Shown one piece after another: positions 16,080 through 23,508 of a stretch of DNA of 39,832 nucleotides. Made by a program: the position numbers and the translations under genes. Source of the stretch: an uncultured Fibrobacter sp. (GTDB lineage: Bacteria > Fibrobacterota > Fibrobacteria > Fibrobacterales > Fibrobacteraceae). The stretch spans positions 1 through 39,832 of the forward strand of contig CAMUYW010000029.1 in NCBI GenBank assembly GCA_947165045.1, in the 5' to 3' direction. Position 1 is the first letter of the stretch; each line of letters starts with the position of its first letter. Below the pieces are notes generated by a model, which searched no databases, was not told the DNA's origin, and worked only from the letters and a program-made list of their open reading frames with translations.

Positions 16080-16932
16080 AAAATTCTACGAGTTCGCGGT
16101 TTAACTCGTTGTTGATTGCATCTGCGTCTTGGACGGAGTGCTGCTCGTTGCCTTCAAAGTCGCGGGAGCGTTCGCCGCAGATGTCTATGCCGAGAATTTT
16201 GCGGCCTGCGGCAAGTCTTGCGATTGTTGACTTTAGCGCTTCGGTGCCGAGTGAACCTTGGTCCCAGTTGGTTGCGGCGTAGGCTGGAGCGAGGGCGTCT
16301 TTGTCGATGGAAAAGTAGAGGTTAGATGAAAGGGATTTGTTATTCCCGACGGACATAGCTGAATCGTTGCATGTCATTCCCGCGAAAGCGGGAATCTCCT
16401 GTAAAAATTGTTTTTCTGTAACAAACGTAACCTTGTCTAAAATACCTGCTTCGCCGGATTGCGAAAGCTCTTCGCGAACAATTTCAACGAGCTCGTCTTT
16501 CACACCGATAATAATAACGTTCTGTACAAATTTGTTGTTGTCGAGAACTTCTTTGACCCAGCCACCGCAACTTAAAATTCCGCCAAAGCGGGGTGGCTGC
16601 ATGTCGGGGTGGTGGTCGAAAACGATGAGCGAAAACGGTTCTTGGACTCTGTCGGTCCAGAGCTTGCTCATGTAATGGTAATTGCCGTTGTCAAAGAAAT
16701 GAATTCTAGGGGCGGCCCCGGCGCAGTTACTGCTGCCAGAATTGCGCTCAGCGTTATCAATCAATTCGTTGATTTCTTTGATGGCGTCGTCATCGCAGTA
16801 GCAGTCGGTTCCTATGATTTTGGAGCAGTCGAGCCATTGAATGTCGGTTGAATTGGCGGCTTTTTCCCGCAATTCCTGCATAAAAGGCTGATAATCGTAA
16901 ATTCCCGTGAAATCCTGAACTGTGATGAACAT
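16063..16932 (-). CDS. Arginase/ureohydrolase-fold protein of unknown substrate
   Basis: A 289-residue protein related to the arginase superfamily. Candidate metal ligands are His86 (DNGNYHYMS), the cluster FDHHPDM (Asp106, His108, Asp110) and FSIDKDALAP (Asp210, Asp212), followed by NWDQG. In true arginases these correspond to GGxH, DAHxD and SxDxDxxDP. Here DAHxD reads DHHPD and the third motif lacks the usual DP. The substrate is therefore uncertain, and an arginase or agmatinase name is not justified. Residues 179-187 (EIPAFAGMT) are encoded by a dispersed palindromic repeat, in a region that looks like a surface loop between the two metal-ligand segments. No strong ribosome-binding site was seen. 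Confidence 0.8.
   Translation of the reverse strand: MFITVQDFTGIYDYQPFMQELREKAANSTDIQWLDCSKIIGTDCYCDDDAIKEINELIDNAERNSGSSNCAGAAPRIHFFDNGNYHYMSKLWTDRVQEPFSLIVFDHHPDMQPPRFGGILSCGGWVKEVLDNNKFVQNVIIIGVKDELVEIVREELSQSGEAGILDKVTFVTEKQFLQEIPAFAGMTCNDSAMSVGNNKSLSSNLYFSIDKDALAPAYAATNWDQGSLGTEALKSTIARLAAGRKILGIDICGERSRDFEGNEQHSVQDADAINNELNRELVEFFTSLQ
16373..16399. repeat. In-frame dispersed palindromic repeat inside arginase-fold gene
   Basis: The tract starting GTCATTCCCGCG is a near-perfect palindrome (CCCGCGAAAGCGGG core) ending GAATCTCC. On the coding strand it encodes EIPAFAGMT, an insert also recognisable in many bacterial proteins that have absorbed this repeat type. Confidence 0.8.
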
Positions 16933-16954
16933 ATTTAAATAATAGCTAAAAAGT

Positions 16955-16982
16955 GTATGGTTTCTCCCTGTGGGAGAATGAC
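16955..16982. repeat. Solo right arm of the bipartite repeat
   Basis: It starts GTATGGTTTCTCC and ends GGGAGAATGAC, matching the right arms of the elements at 14247-14314 and 22621-22693. No left arm is adjacent. Confidence 0.7.
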
Positions 16983-17041
16983 TGCCTGTGAGAAAAATCT
17001 TGATTTCCTTGATTTTTTGTTTATTTTAAAGGGGTAAACGA

Positions 17042-17548
17042 ATGGAGTTTTATATGCAAGAAGAATTGAAGAATATAACGGACGAAGACAAACGTTTTAT
17101 GCAGATGGCGATTCAACTGTCCGTTGATAATGTCGATAATGGTGGAGGCCCGTTCGGTGCCGTGATTGTCAAGGATGGCGAGGTTGTAGCGACGGGTGCT
17201 AATCGCGTGGTGCCGAATAACGATCCTACAGCCCATGCCGAAGTTACTGCGATTCGAAACGCTTGCCAAAAATTGGGAACGTTTATGCTGGACGGCTGCA
17301 CTGTTTATACGAGTTGCGAACCATGCCCGATGTGCCTGAGTGCGCTTTACTGGGCCCGCGTGAAACGAATTTGTTACGCCAATACCAAAGCCGATGCCGC
17401 TGCTATTGAATTTGACGATTCCTTTATTTATGACCAGCTGGACTTGCCATATGAAAAACGTGCAATCATATGCGATCACTTTATGAGAGCGGATGCGTTG
17501 GTGGCGTTTAAAAAGTGGGCGGCGAAGGCTGACAAGACGCGTTATTGA
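17042..17548 (+). CDS. Nucleoside/guanine deaminase (CDA-fold)
   Basis: A 168-residue zinc-dependent deaminase. His65-Ala-Glu67 (TAHAEVTAIR) provides a zinc ligand and the proton-shuttle glutamate; CEPCPMC supplies Cys95 and Cys98. The acidic segment EFDDSFIYDQL and the C-terminal tail are like those of guanine deaminases of the GuaD type rather than tRNA adenosine deaminase TadA, so guanine to xanthine in purine salvage is the best guess. GGGG lies 7 bases before the ATG at 17042; an internal ATG at 17054 is a poorer start. It stands alone on the plus strand and converges on the radical SAM gene. Confidence 0.88.
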   Translation: MEFYMQEELKNITDEDKRFMQMAIQLSVDNVDNGGGPFGAVIVKDGEVVATGANRVVPNNDPTAHAEVTAIRNACQKLGTFMLDGCTVYTSCEPCPMCLSALYWARVKRICYANTKADAAAIEFDDSFIYDQLDLPYEKRAIICDHFMRADALVAFKKWAAKADKTRY

Positions 17549-17590
17549 GTTGGCTAATGATCGTTAGCTGATGCTGGTTTGTTTAGAAGC

Positions 17591-18511
17591 TTATTTAAAT
17601 CGCTTGCAAAAACTGCAAGTTTGACAGAATGGGTGGCGCAGCTCGTGTTGCGCGAACCCTTCTTTTATATAGACCGCTTCGGGGCTGTTAATGATTTCGG
17701 GGAGCGTTTGCTTATTGATGTCGCCGAGCGTGATTTGCCCGCTATGGTCAAGGCAGCAGGCGACAACTCGACCGTCATGTAGAATCGCTACATGCGTATC
17801 AAGCGCTCGGCATGTGCCTTTATTATTTTCTGCACCAACACCATTCGGCCATTCGAATCTTGTGTCTTCGTGCAGATAAATGCGTCCGGTAATGTTGAAA
17901 CTCTTGTGGCGGCTGCAAAAATGCCCCGGCGTGACTTCTACATTGAATATTTCGCGGATGCGGTTCAGCATGTGGCTGTTCCACGGAGACGCTTCTTTGG
18001 CACCGATGTTCCACAAACGTAAATTGATGTAAAGGTCGGGACGTTCGACATTTGCTATTTGACAAAAGTCGAGGACGTTTTGCAAGTAACGTTCCGCAGT
18101 TTCACGGGAAAGTTCTGCGTAGGCGTGCGTCGAAAAATTCACTTGGCGAACAGCAGGGGAGGCTAGAATTTGGCTGCCGGTGCGTTCGATTGTGGAGCCG
18201 TTTGTCGTGAGTGTAAGCTTGATAGGCGTTTGCTCTAGCTTTTTGATGTAATGCACAAAGCCGGGATGGAGCGTGGGCTCGCCGAGAACATGAAAATAAA
18301 CATTTGTGGCTCCGATTTCTTGTGCGCTTGCGATGCACTTTTCAAAAAGTTCGCTCGGCATGAATGCTCGAGATTCGGCGCATTGTGATGTTGCGATTTC
18401 GAGGACTCGCTCGTTAGAGGCCGTGCTTTCGCTTGAATGTGTCTTTCCGCATGGGCAAAAACTGCAATGCAAATTGCAGACATTTGTGATTTCGATATAG
18501 ACGCTGTTCAC
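17591..18511 (-). CDS. Radical SAM protein with SPASM-like C-terminus
   Basis: A 306-residue protein. ITNVCNLHCSFCP holds the [4Fe-4S] ligands Cys12, Cys16 and Cys19 that cleave S-adenosylmethionine. HVLGEPTLHP and LTLTTNGS are the next radical SAM strands. The C-terminus (GTCRALDTHVAILHDG, VVACCLDHSGQITLGDI, FCQTCSFCKR) resembles a SPASM auxiliary-cluster domain. A longer ATG form (18610) would overlap the Dus gene by 103 bp. The GTG at 18511 is preferred because a perfect AAAGGAG (18517-18523) lies 5 bases upstream and GTGA overlaps the Dus stop. About 25 extra residues, rich in Ser/Glu, follow the CxxxCxxC motif. No peptide substrate is encoded nearby, so the function is unknown. Confidence 0.87.
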   Translation of the reverse strand: MNSVYIEITNVCNLHCSFCPCGKTHSSESTASNERVLEIATSQCAESRAFMPSELFEKCIASAQEIGATNVYFHVLGEPTLHPGFVHYIKKLEQTPIKLTLTTNGSTIERTGSQILASPAVRQVNFSTHAYAELSRETAERYLQNVLDFCQIANVERPDLYINLRLWNIGAKEASPWNSHMLNRIREIFNVEVTPGHFCSRHKSFNITGRIYLHEDTRFEWPNGVGAENNKGTCRALDTHVAILHDGRVVACCLDHSGQITLGDINKQTLPEIINSPEAVYIKEGFAQHELRHPFCQTCSFCKRFK

Positions 18512-19530
18512 GAAAGCTCCTTTATTGCTTCGGTGTATTCGCTGAGTTTGCCGGCTTTCTTGATTCTCTTGAAAATTTTCTTGGGAATGCTTGGCTCTAA
18601 ATATTCCCAAAAGCTTTGAATATGCGAAAGAATTTGGCTACCGCCTTGATACTTGTGGATCGCGTCCTCGAAAATGATTTGGTGCATTTGCAAAAGTTTG
18701 CAGAGAAAATCTTGCGGGGCGGTGGCGCAGTTTGTTAGCTCGGTGCAGTTCGAGCTAAGTTTGTATTCTGTTGCCAAACTTGGATTTGCTAGCAGTCCTC
18801 GACCTATCATTACGCCTGCAAGTTTCGGATAGCGGCGTTCCATTTCGCAAATTTGTGAAACTGTTGTAATGTCGCCGTTGTAAACAAGCGGATGTTTGCT
18901 TTTGTTGTAGAACTTTTCGAACGAATTGAAGTCGATGGCACCCTTGTATTGCTGCTTGCCAAGTCGCGGATGTAGCGTGATGTGGGCGAGTGGTGTGTCG
19001 TTTAAAATCGGGAGGAGCGTGATTGCTTCGTCAGGAGATTCTTGCCCGAGCCGCATCTTGACAGAGATTTTTACCGGCGCAGTTCCGCTTGTGCTCGTCG
19101 CGGACTCGGACATCCTTTTGATTTCGTCCATGATTTCTTGGACGGCTAGCACATCGCTTAAAATTCCCGCCCCGCGATGGCGATTAACTTGCATCGGGAA
19201 TGGGCATCCCATGTTGAAGTCGATTTCCGTGAATCCCTTTTGCAAAAGGGCGTTGGCTAGAATTTTGAATTCGTTTACGCTGTTCGCGATAATCTGCGGC
19301 ACAACTTTTGCATCAATTCCGCGTTCTGAACTTCCCGCGCGGTTCCCTTCGGCGACCTTGGCATTTTCAGAACTTTCTAAATCGCGTAAATCTTTTTCGC
19401 GCGGATGTCCATTTTCAATTCGCAAAAAAGGAGCGTAATACGCGTCCACTCCGCCAAAGACTTCGGCGTGGGCGCTGCGATAGATCCCCGTCGTGTAGCC
19501 TTGTAGCGGTGCGAATAGAATTTTCAGCAT
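18508..19530 (-). CDS. tRNA-dihydrouridine synthase (Dus family)
   Basis: A 340-residue FMN enzyme that reduces uridines in the tRNA D-loop with NADPH. LFAPLQGYTTGIYR is the N-terminal FMN-binding strand. IDFNMGCPFPMQVNRHRGAG contains the catalytic Cys109. VKMRLG, ITLHPRLGKQQYKG, VYNGDI and VMIGRGLLANP are the conserved barrel motifs. Residues about 50-72 (SENAKVAEGNRAGSSERG) look like an extra hydrophilic loop. Which Dus subgroup it belongs to is not clear. Its stop overlaps the GTG start of the radical SAM gene (GTGA), so the two are translationally coupled. RdgB lies 76 bp upstream on the same strand. Confidence 0.92.
   Translation of the reverse strand: MLKILFAPLQGYTTGIYRSAHAEVFGGVDAYYAPFLRIENGHPREKDLRDLESSENAKVAEGNRAGSSERGIDAKVVPQIIANSVNEFKILANALLQKGFTEIDFNMGCPFPMQVNRHRGAGILSDVLAVQEIMDEIKRMSESATSTSGTAPVKISVKMRLGQESPDEAITLLPILNDTPLAHITLHPRLGKQQYKGAIDFNSFEKFYNKSKHPLVYNGDITTVSQICEMERRYPKLAGVMIGRGLLANPSLATEYKLSSNCTELTNCATAPQDFLCKLLQMHQIIFEDAIHKYQGGSQILSHIQSFWEYLEPSIPKKIFKRIKKAGKLSEYTEAIKELS
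18517..18523 (-). promoter_or_regulatory. Ribosome-binding site fixing the GTG start of the radical SAM gene
   Basis: AAAGGAG on the minus strand lies 5 bases before GTG at 18511. It decides the start against the ATG about 100 bp upstream inside the Dus gene. Confidence 0.85.
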
Positions 19531-19606
19531 GGCACGAATTTTGCGAGACTATACTCTTGTAGAAATATCGCTTACGGTACGATTTTTGCGACAGTCCCCT
19601 AATTAC

Positions 19607-20233
19607 TTACTTCCCAAGCGCTTTCTTCAATGCGCGAATGGCATTTCCGCGATGGCTGATGACCTTCTTTTCTTCAAGTTCCATCTGCGCAAACGTTCTC
19701 GTTTCGCCATCAGGAACAAAAAGCGGATCGTAGCCAAAGCCCATATCGCCAACAGGAGCGTGGTTGATTTCGCCACGGCATTCGCCTTCGAAAATAATTG
19801 GCTTGCTGATGACAAATTCACCATTTTCATTTTTGATCACGGTTTGGTACGAAAGAGCGCAAAAGTAACGGGCTTTGCGGTCGTTAATGCCTTCGAGTTT
19901 TTGCATCAGCTTGACGTTGTTGGCTTCGTCATCGCCGTGCTTGCCGCAGTAGCGGGCGCTGTAAATGCCCGGTTCGCCGTTCAGTGCGAAAACTTCGAGT
20001 CCGGAGTCATCTGCGAGAACGGTTGCTTCGATGCTTCGCTTGGCGAGCCATTGTGCGGTCGTGTTCGACTTGATGATGGCGTTTTCTGCAAACGTGTTGC
20101 CATCTTCGACAATGTCCCCGTCAAAACCGATATCTTTCAAGGTCTTGAATTCGTAATGGTCTGTGCCAAGGATATGTGCAAAATCTCTAATTTTTCCGGC
20201 GCTGCCGGTTGCGATGACGAATAAATGCTTCAT
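19607..20233 (-). CDS. rdgB: XTP/dITP diphosphatase (Ham1/RdgB)
   Basis: A 208-residue house-cleaning enzyme that hydrolyses non-canonical purine triphosphates (XTP, dITP, ITP) to monophosphates. Family motifs are FVIATGSAGKIRDF (usual TGNxxK, here TGSAGK), the nucleotide-binding ADDSGLEVFALNGEPGIYS with catalytic Asp residues, GFGYDPLFVP and the terminal SHRGNAIRAL. The length is normal for the family. No clear ribosome-binding site precedes the ATG, which is reached through an A-run on the coding strand. The TM2 gene lies 60 bp upstream, separated by the AGGTT-unit repeat. Confidence 0.94.
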   Translation of the reverse strand: MKHLFVIATGSAGKIRDFAHILGTDHYEFKTLKDIGFDGDIVEDGNTFAENAIIKSNTTAQWLAKRSIEATVLADDSGLEVFALNGEPGIYSARYCGKHGDDEANNVKLMQKLEGINDRKARYFCALSYQTVIKNENGEFVISKPIIFEGECRGEINHAPVGDMGFGYDPLFVPDGETRTFAQMELEEKKVISHRGNAIRALKKALGK

Positions 20234-20266
20234 TTTTTTTGATGAGCGTAGCTCGTTATTTTTTTT

Positions 20267-20296
20267 CCTAAAACCTGTAACCTATAACCTAACTAG
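20267..20296. repeat. Short AGGTT-unit direct repeats (second copy)
   Basis: Minus strand reads TAGGTTATAGGTTACAGGTTTTAGG, sharing GGTTACAGGTTTTAGG with 6286-6310 but in the opposite orientation. It abuts the TM2 gene stop codon. Confidence 0.6.
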
Positions 20297-20484
20297 TAAT
20301 GTTCCGGTTTCATGACAATCAGGATCGCGTCTACGATAACGCCTATACCGCAAAGACCGCCTGTGCAAAGCCACAAAATCCCAGTCCAGATTTTACCTTC
20401 GTAAAAACGGTGTAAACCCAAGTATCCAAGAAGGATGCAAAGGGCGAGGGCTATCCATTTATTGTGTTCACCAGTAGAAGGCAT
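20293..20484 (-). CDS. Small TM2-domain membrane protein
   Basis: A 63-residue protein (start MPSTGEHNKW). It has two hydrophobic helices, LALCILLGYLGLHRFYEG and GILWLCTGGLCGIGVIVDAI, joined by a short loop with the characteristic GxHRFYxG and a second-helix Asp. This is the TM2 domain (Pfam PF05154), found in small bacterial membrane proteins of unknown role. The frame continues 36 codons upstream, but CAGGAG (20490-20495) lies 5 bases before the ATG at 20484, which fixes the short form. Confidence 0.85.
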   Translation of the reverse strand: MPSTGEHNKWIALALCILLGYLGLHRFYEGKIWTGILWLCTGGLCGIGVIVDAILIVMKPEHY

Positions 20485-20489
20485 GATGA

Positions 20490-20495
20490 CTCCTG
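20490..20495 (-). promoter_or_regulatory. Ribosome-binding site of the TM2 gene
   Basis: CAGGAG on the minus strand, 5 bases before ATG at 20484. It rules out the longer open frame. Confidence 0.8.
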
Positions 20496-20578
20496 AAAAA
20501 ATGTTACAGTTGCAATTTAGAAAATTTGAGGTCGTTGACTTATTTGTGTGGTTTCTGTAGTCTCTTTGGTGCTCTAGA

Positions 20579-20608
20579 ATGACACCCTCCAATTTCTTTT
20601 ATTATACT
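20579..20608 (+). promoter_or_regulatory. Strong promoter giving a near-leaderless transcript
   Basis: ATGACA (20579-20584) and TATACT (20603-20608) are 18 bp apart, a near-consensus sigma-70 promoter. Transcription should begin at about 20615, only 0-7 nt before GTG 20616 / ATG 20622, and there is no Shine-Dalgarno sequence. Confidence 0.6.
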
Positions 20609-20621
20609 TATTTTTGTGAAA

Positions 20622-22577
20622 ATGAAAAATATATCGACTTCTTTTTTGTGTCTTGCAGGTCTTTCTGCTGGCATGTTCCTTGCGGCTTCTTGTGCTGCTC
20701 CGTCTGTAACCCCGTCTGTGCAGGCTTCTGAATCTGCGGCTCCTGCAACTCTGCCGCCGGCTTTTGTTGCGCCTGTTGCCGTATTCGAAATGCGCGTGCT
20801 TGATTTTGATAAGCAAGTGCGAGTCGTCGAAAAGCCGACTCTTGCTGCACTTGATTTTGCGGCGTATTTCTCGAACCCGATTCGTATGGCTGGAATGGAC
20901 GAAAAACCGGAAAACTACACGGGCAAAATGGCTTCGGCGAGACTTCCGGAATATCCGTTCCCGATGCTAGATTCTATTTCTGAATACGAACCTGTGGCGG
21001 TTGCTGGCAAGGCTCCAATTGCATGGGAACCATTTGCAAAAATTCTTTATGCGCAGACAGGCGATGATGCACTTGCCAAATCTTTGAATGAAGTCGAGGC
21101 TGTCAAGTGGGATGAACCCGATGTGTTTCGTGCGTTTCAGACGGTGACGCGTTTGTGGGGTGTTCCTGGAACGGGTGAAAATCAGGGCAAGGTCGAATGG
21201 TGGGCCGAAGTCATGCCGGCTGTTTGGACCGGACGAGCTCCGTTCTATGGTAAGCTTAAACTTGCTTCGGGTGGCGAATCTGCTGAAGTTTTGAATTATT
21301 ACATGACTGCTGAAATGAACGCCGAAGAAGCGATGAACTGGGCCCGTACGCTTTCGTCTTACTGGTATCCGACTTTGAATACAGACTTGGAACAACATAC
21401 TCCGGGCGCTATTTGGGAAAACTCCCGTGCAAATCGTCCGTTTGCTGTGATGCGTGGTAACCCGATGGGTAAGCCGATGTGGGTCGCCTTTGAAGTGCCC
21501 GCATTCCGCTTGACTGATGAACAATTGCGTGCCGCCGCCGTTGCCGATTCGTTAGCTGCTGCGGGAGAGGTTGTTCCTGTGAACCGCATGCTTGATACGA
21601 GTTCGTATGCTCGCCTGGAAACGCTCGCATCGCTTGAAAATAGCTGCCCTGCAACTCCTGCGACCAAGAAGTTCCGCGAAGCTCTCAAGAAAAAATTGGC
21701 GAAACTCCCGAAGGAACAGAACGCTTGGGCTGATAACGGAATGCTCTGGTTCCGCCGCAATGCAAATTACCTTGTTGCAGATAAAATTAGCGGTCAGGAT
21801 AGCCTCCACAACCCGCTCCCGCGCATGATTGAACTTAAACAATATCTCGATTCGCAAAATATCCAACTTTTGGTTGTGCCGGTTCCTGTGAAAGAAGAAA
21901 TCTATGCAGATAAACTTATTAAAGGAACTGATGCGGACTTGTGCGTGAATGTGAACGGTCGTGAATTTATTCGCGAAATGCTAACTGCAGGGATTGACGT
22001 TCTCGATCTTTATCCGTCTTTGATGGCTGCTCGCAGTGGTGATGAAGCTCCGCATTATAGTTACCAGCGCTACGATACGCATTGGGCATTGCCGGGCATG
22101 CTTGCCGCGATGGAACAACTTGCAACTCGTGTGACGCAGTACAGTTGGTATGCCGATGCAAACCCGCAGCCGGGTAGCCTCGTGATGAAGGATACGGTTG
22201 TGCTCCGCGAAGGTGATCTCGTTGCTCATTTGGCCGACAAGGAAAAGTCTAAATATCCTGCTGACACTCTTGCTGGCATGAAAATCTATAAGGGCGACAA
22301 GGCTTACAAGGGTGGCAAGAACGCACCGATTCTCTTGATGGGTGACTCGTTCACGGGCGTGTTCGAATCTGTAGACCAGAAGAGCGGTGGCCCGGGTTCT
22401 CTCCTCGCTTATGCGACTGGCCTTGACGTGCAAGTTCTTACGAGCTGGGGCGGTGGCCCAGGCGTTCGTGCCCGATTGAAAAAAATGAAGAAGGACATGC
22501 AAAGCAAGCGTCTCGTGATTTACATGATGACTGCTCGTGACTTCTGGCAGAGCCCGATGGAATGGGATGGCTTGTAG
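20622..22577 (+). CDS. AlgX/AlgJ-like SGNH lipoprotein
   Basis: A 651-residue protein with a lipoprotein signal (AASCAAPS, Cys about 24) and a Pro/Ala-rich linker. The middle part is unfamiliar. The C-terminal third resembles the SGNH domain of alginate O-acetyltransferases AlgX/AlgJ: LLVVPVPVKEEIYADKL, GIDVLDLYPSLM, RYDTHWALPGM (Asp-Thr-His at ~485-487) and LLMGDSFTGVFE (GDSF with Ser at ~576), i.e. the Asp-His/Ser triad in the AlgX order. Those enzymes act in the periplasm on exopolysaccharide. No MBOAT acetyl-donor transporter is in the window, so acetyl transfer is an inference. Translation starts at ATG 20622 or GTG 20616, almost at the transcript end. Confidence 0.8.
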   Translation: MKNISTSFLCLAGLSAGMFLAASCAAPSVTPSVQASESAAPATLPPAFVAPVAVFEMRVLDFDKQVRVVEKPTLAALDFAAYFSNPIRMAGMDEKPENYTGKMASARLPEYPFPMLDSISEYEPVAVAGKAPIAWEPFAKILYAQTGDDALAKSLNEVEAVKWDEPDVFRAFQTVTRLWGVPGTGENQGKVEWWAEVMPAVWTGRAPFYGKLKLASGGESAEVLNYYMTAEMNAEEAMNWARTLSSYWYPTLNTDLEQHTPGAIWENSRANRPFAVMRGNPMGKPMWVAFEVPAFRLTDEQLRAAAVADSLAAAGEVVPVNRMLDTSSYARLETLASLENSCPATPATKKFREALKKKLAKLPKEQNAWADNGMLWFRRNANYLVADKISGQDSLHNPLPRMIELKQYLDSQNIQLLVVPVPVKEEIYADKLIKGTDADLCVNVNGREFIREMLTAGIDVLDLYPSLMAARSGDEAPHYSYQRYDTHWALPGMLAAMEQLATRVTQYSWYADANPQPGSLVMKDTVVLREGDLVAHLADKEKSKYPADTLAGMKIYKGDKAYKGGKNAPILLMGDSFTGVFESVDQKSGGPGSLLAYATGLDVQVLTSWGGGPGVRARLKKMKKDMQSKRLVIYMMTARDFWQSPMEWDGL

Positions 22578-22597
22578 CGGCTTTGCCGCAGTTGGCT

Positions 22598-22620
22598 GTA
22601 GGCAGTAAAAAGTAGGCAGT
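22598..22620 (+). repeat. GTAGGCAGT direct repeat
   Basis: GTAGGCAGT occurs at 22598-22606 and 22612-22620 with AAAAA between, immediately beside the bipartite palindromic element. Confidence 0.6.
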
Positions 22621-22693
22621 GTCATCCTCGTGCTGCGAGGATCCATACAGTACTGCCTGCGAAATATGTATGGTTCCTCCTTCGGAGGATGAC
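22621..22693. repeat. Complete bipartite palindromic repeat element (second copy)
   Basis: Left arm GTCATCCTCG...GGATCCATAC and right arm GTATGGTTCC...GGAGGATGAC are imperfect reverse complements around ~19 nt. This is the same architecture as 14247-14314. It separates the AlgX-like and transglutaminase-like genes. Confidence 0.85.
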
Positions 22694-22711
22694 GTCTAAG
22701 TTCTAAACACT

Positions 22712-23446
22712 ATGCTCTCTCGTCTTATCTCTAAACTTTTCTGGCCTGCGTTGTTCATTGCCTTTGTCGCTGCACTTTCCTTAATCCTCTGGAGCGGGCG
22801 CTCTGAGAATGTGAGCTATCGCGAAATGGCGTGCGTTTTCGAAGAGCGTACGCCTTCTTGCTTGGATTCCATCCCCGCGTGGAATGAGGGCCTTGCGTAT
22901 TTCGATAGTAGTATTGCCGTTTCTCGCGACACTCTAAGCGCTCTTAAAAATTTGCTTTGGAAATTTTGGAATATTGAATTTGCAGGAGCGGGCGAGGCTG
23001 CGGTTGCTAAAGAATCCGTGCTCCCGCTTCGCGTTCTCGAAAATCGAAAATCCGGTTGCATGGGGCTTTCGTGGCTTGCGCTTATGGTGGCCGAATCGCG
23101 CCAATTGCGATTAAATGCAATACTTTTGCCGGGACATGTTTTTTTGCGCTATGATTCAGCGAATGAGTCTTTTAATCTCGAACCGAATCGTCGCGGGTTT
23201 TCTTACACCGATGCGGAATATCGTAAAAAATATCAAAAAGGGCCTTGGACGGGCCTTGAATTTCGACCACTAAAACCCGTGGAATTTGTGGGGCTTGCTG
23301 CATTCGATATTGGGAATCTTTTCCTTGATTCCGAACCGTCTCGTGCGCTCACCTGGTACCGTATGGCCGAAGAATTTTTTCCGGCATATCCAGGAATTGA
23401 AGCAAATCAAATGGTCGCTAAAAACCGATTGCCAAATTCAATCTGA
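22712..23446 (+). CDS. Membrane-anchored transglutaminase-like protein
   Basis: A 244-residue protein with an uncleaved N-terminal helix (LFWPALFIAFVAALSLILW, about 10-28). The core resembles the Transglut_core2/SirB1 type of cysteine-protease-like fold. Candidate catalytic residues are Cys in RKSGCMGLSWLALMVAE (~114), His in LLPGHVFLRY (~144) and the polar residue in FNLEPNRRGF. The C-terminus (LFLDSEPSRALTWYRMAEEFFPAYPG) looks like one TPR helix pair. Such proteins are peptidases or inactive scaffolds; no substrate can be given. No ribosome-binding site is evident. It lies 62 bp before the first tandem lipoprotein and probably belongs to the same locus. Confidence 0.72.
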   Translation: MLSRLISKLFWPALFIAFVAALSLILWSGRSENVSYREMACVFEERTPSCLDSIPAWNEGLAYFDSSIAVSRDTLSALKNLLWKFWNIEFAGAGEAAVAKESVLPLRVLENRKSGCMGLSWLALMVAESRQLRLNAILLPGHVFLRYDSANESFNLEPNRRGFSYTDAEYRKKYQKGPWTGLEFRPLKPVEFVGLAAFDIGNLFLDSEPSRALTWYRMAEEFFPAYPGIEANQMVAKNRLPNSI

Positions 23447-23508
23447 AGTCTTATTTTAGAAAAATATAATAGCGTGTTTCCTGACTAAAAAGCTATTTTT
23501 GTAACCTC

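Noticed and set aside
16063..16932. Calling the minus-strand gene arginase or agmatinase
   Set aside because: DHHPD and SIDKDALAP deviate from DAHxD and SxDxDxxDP; only the fold can be claimed.
17553..17568. GCTAA/TTAGC hairpin between the convergent deaminase and radical SAM genes as a terminator
   Set aside because: Five-base stem with no T-run on either strand.
19529..20224. 231-codon plus-strand open frame opposite rdgB
   Set aside because: Fully antisense to a clear rdgB gene; no family motif or ribosome-binding site.
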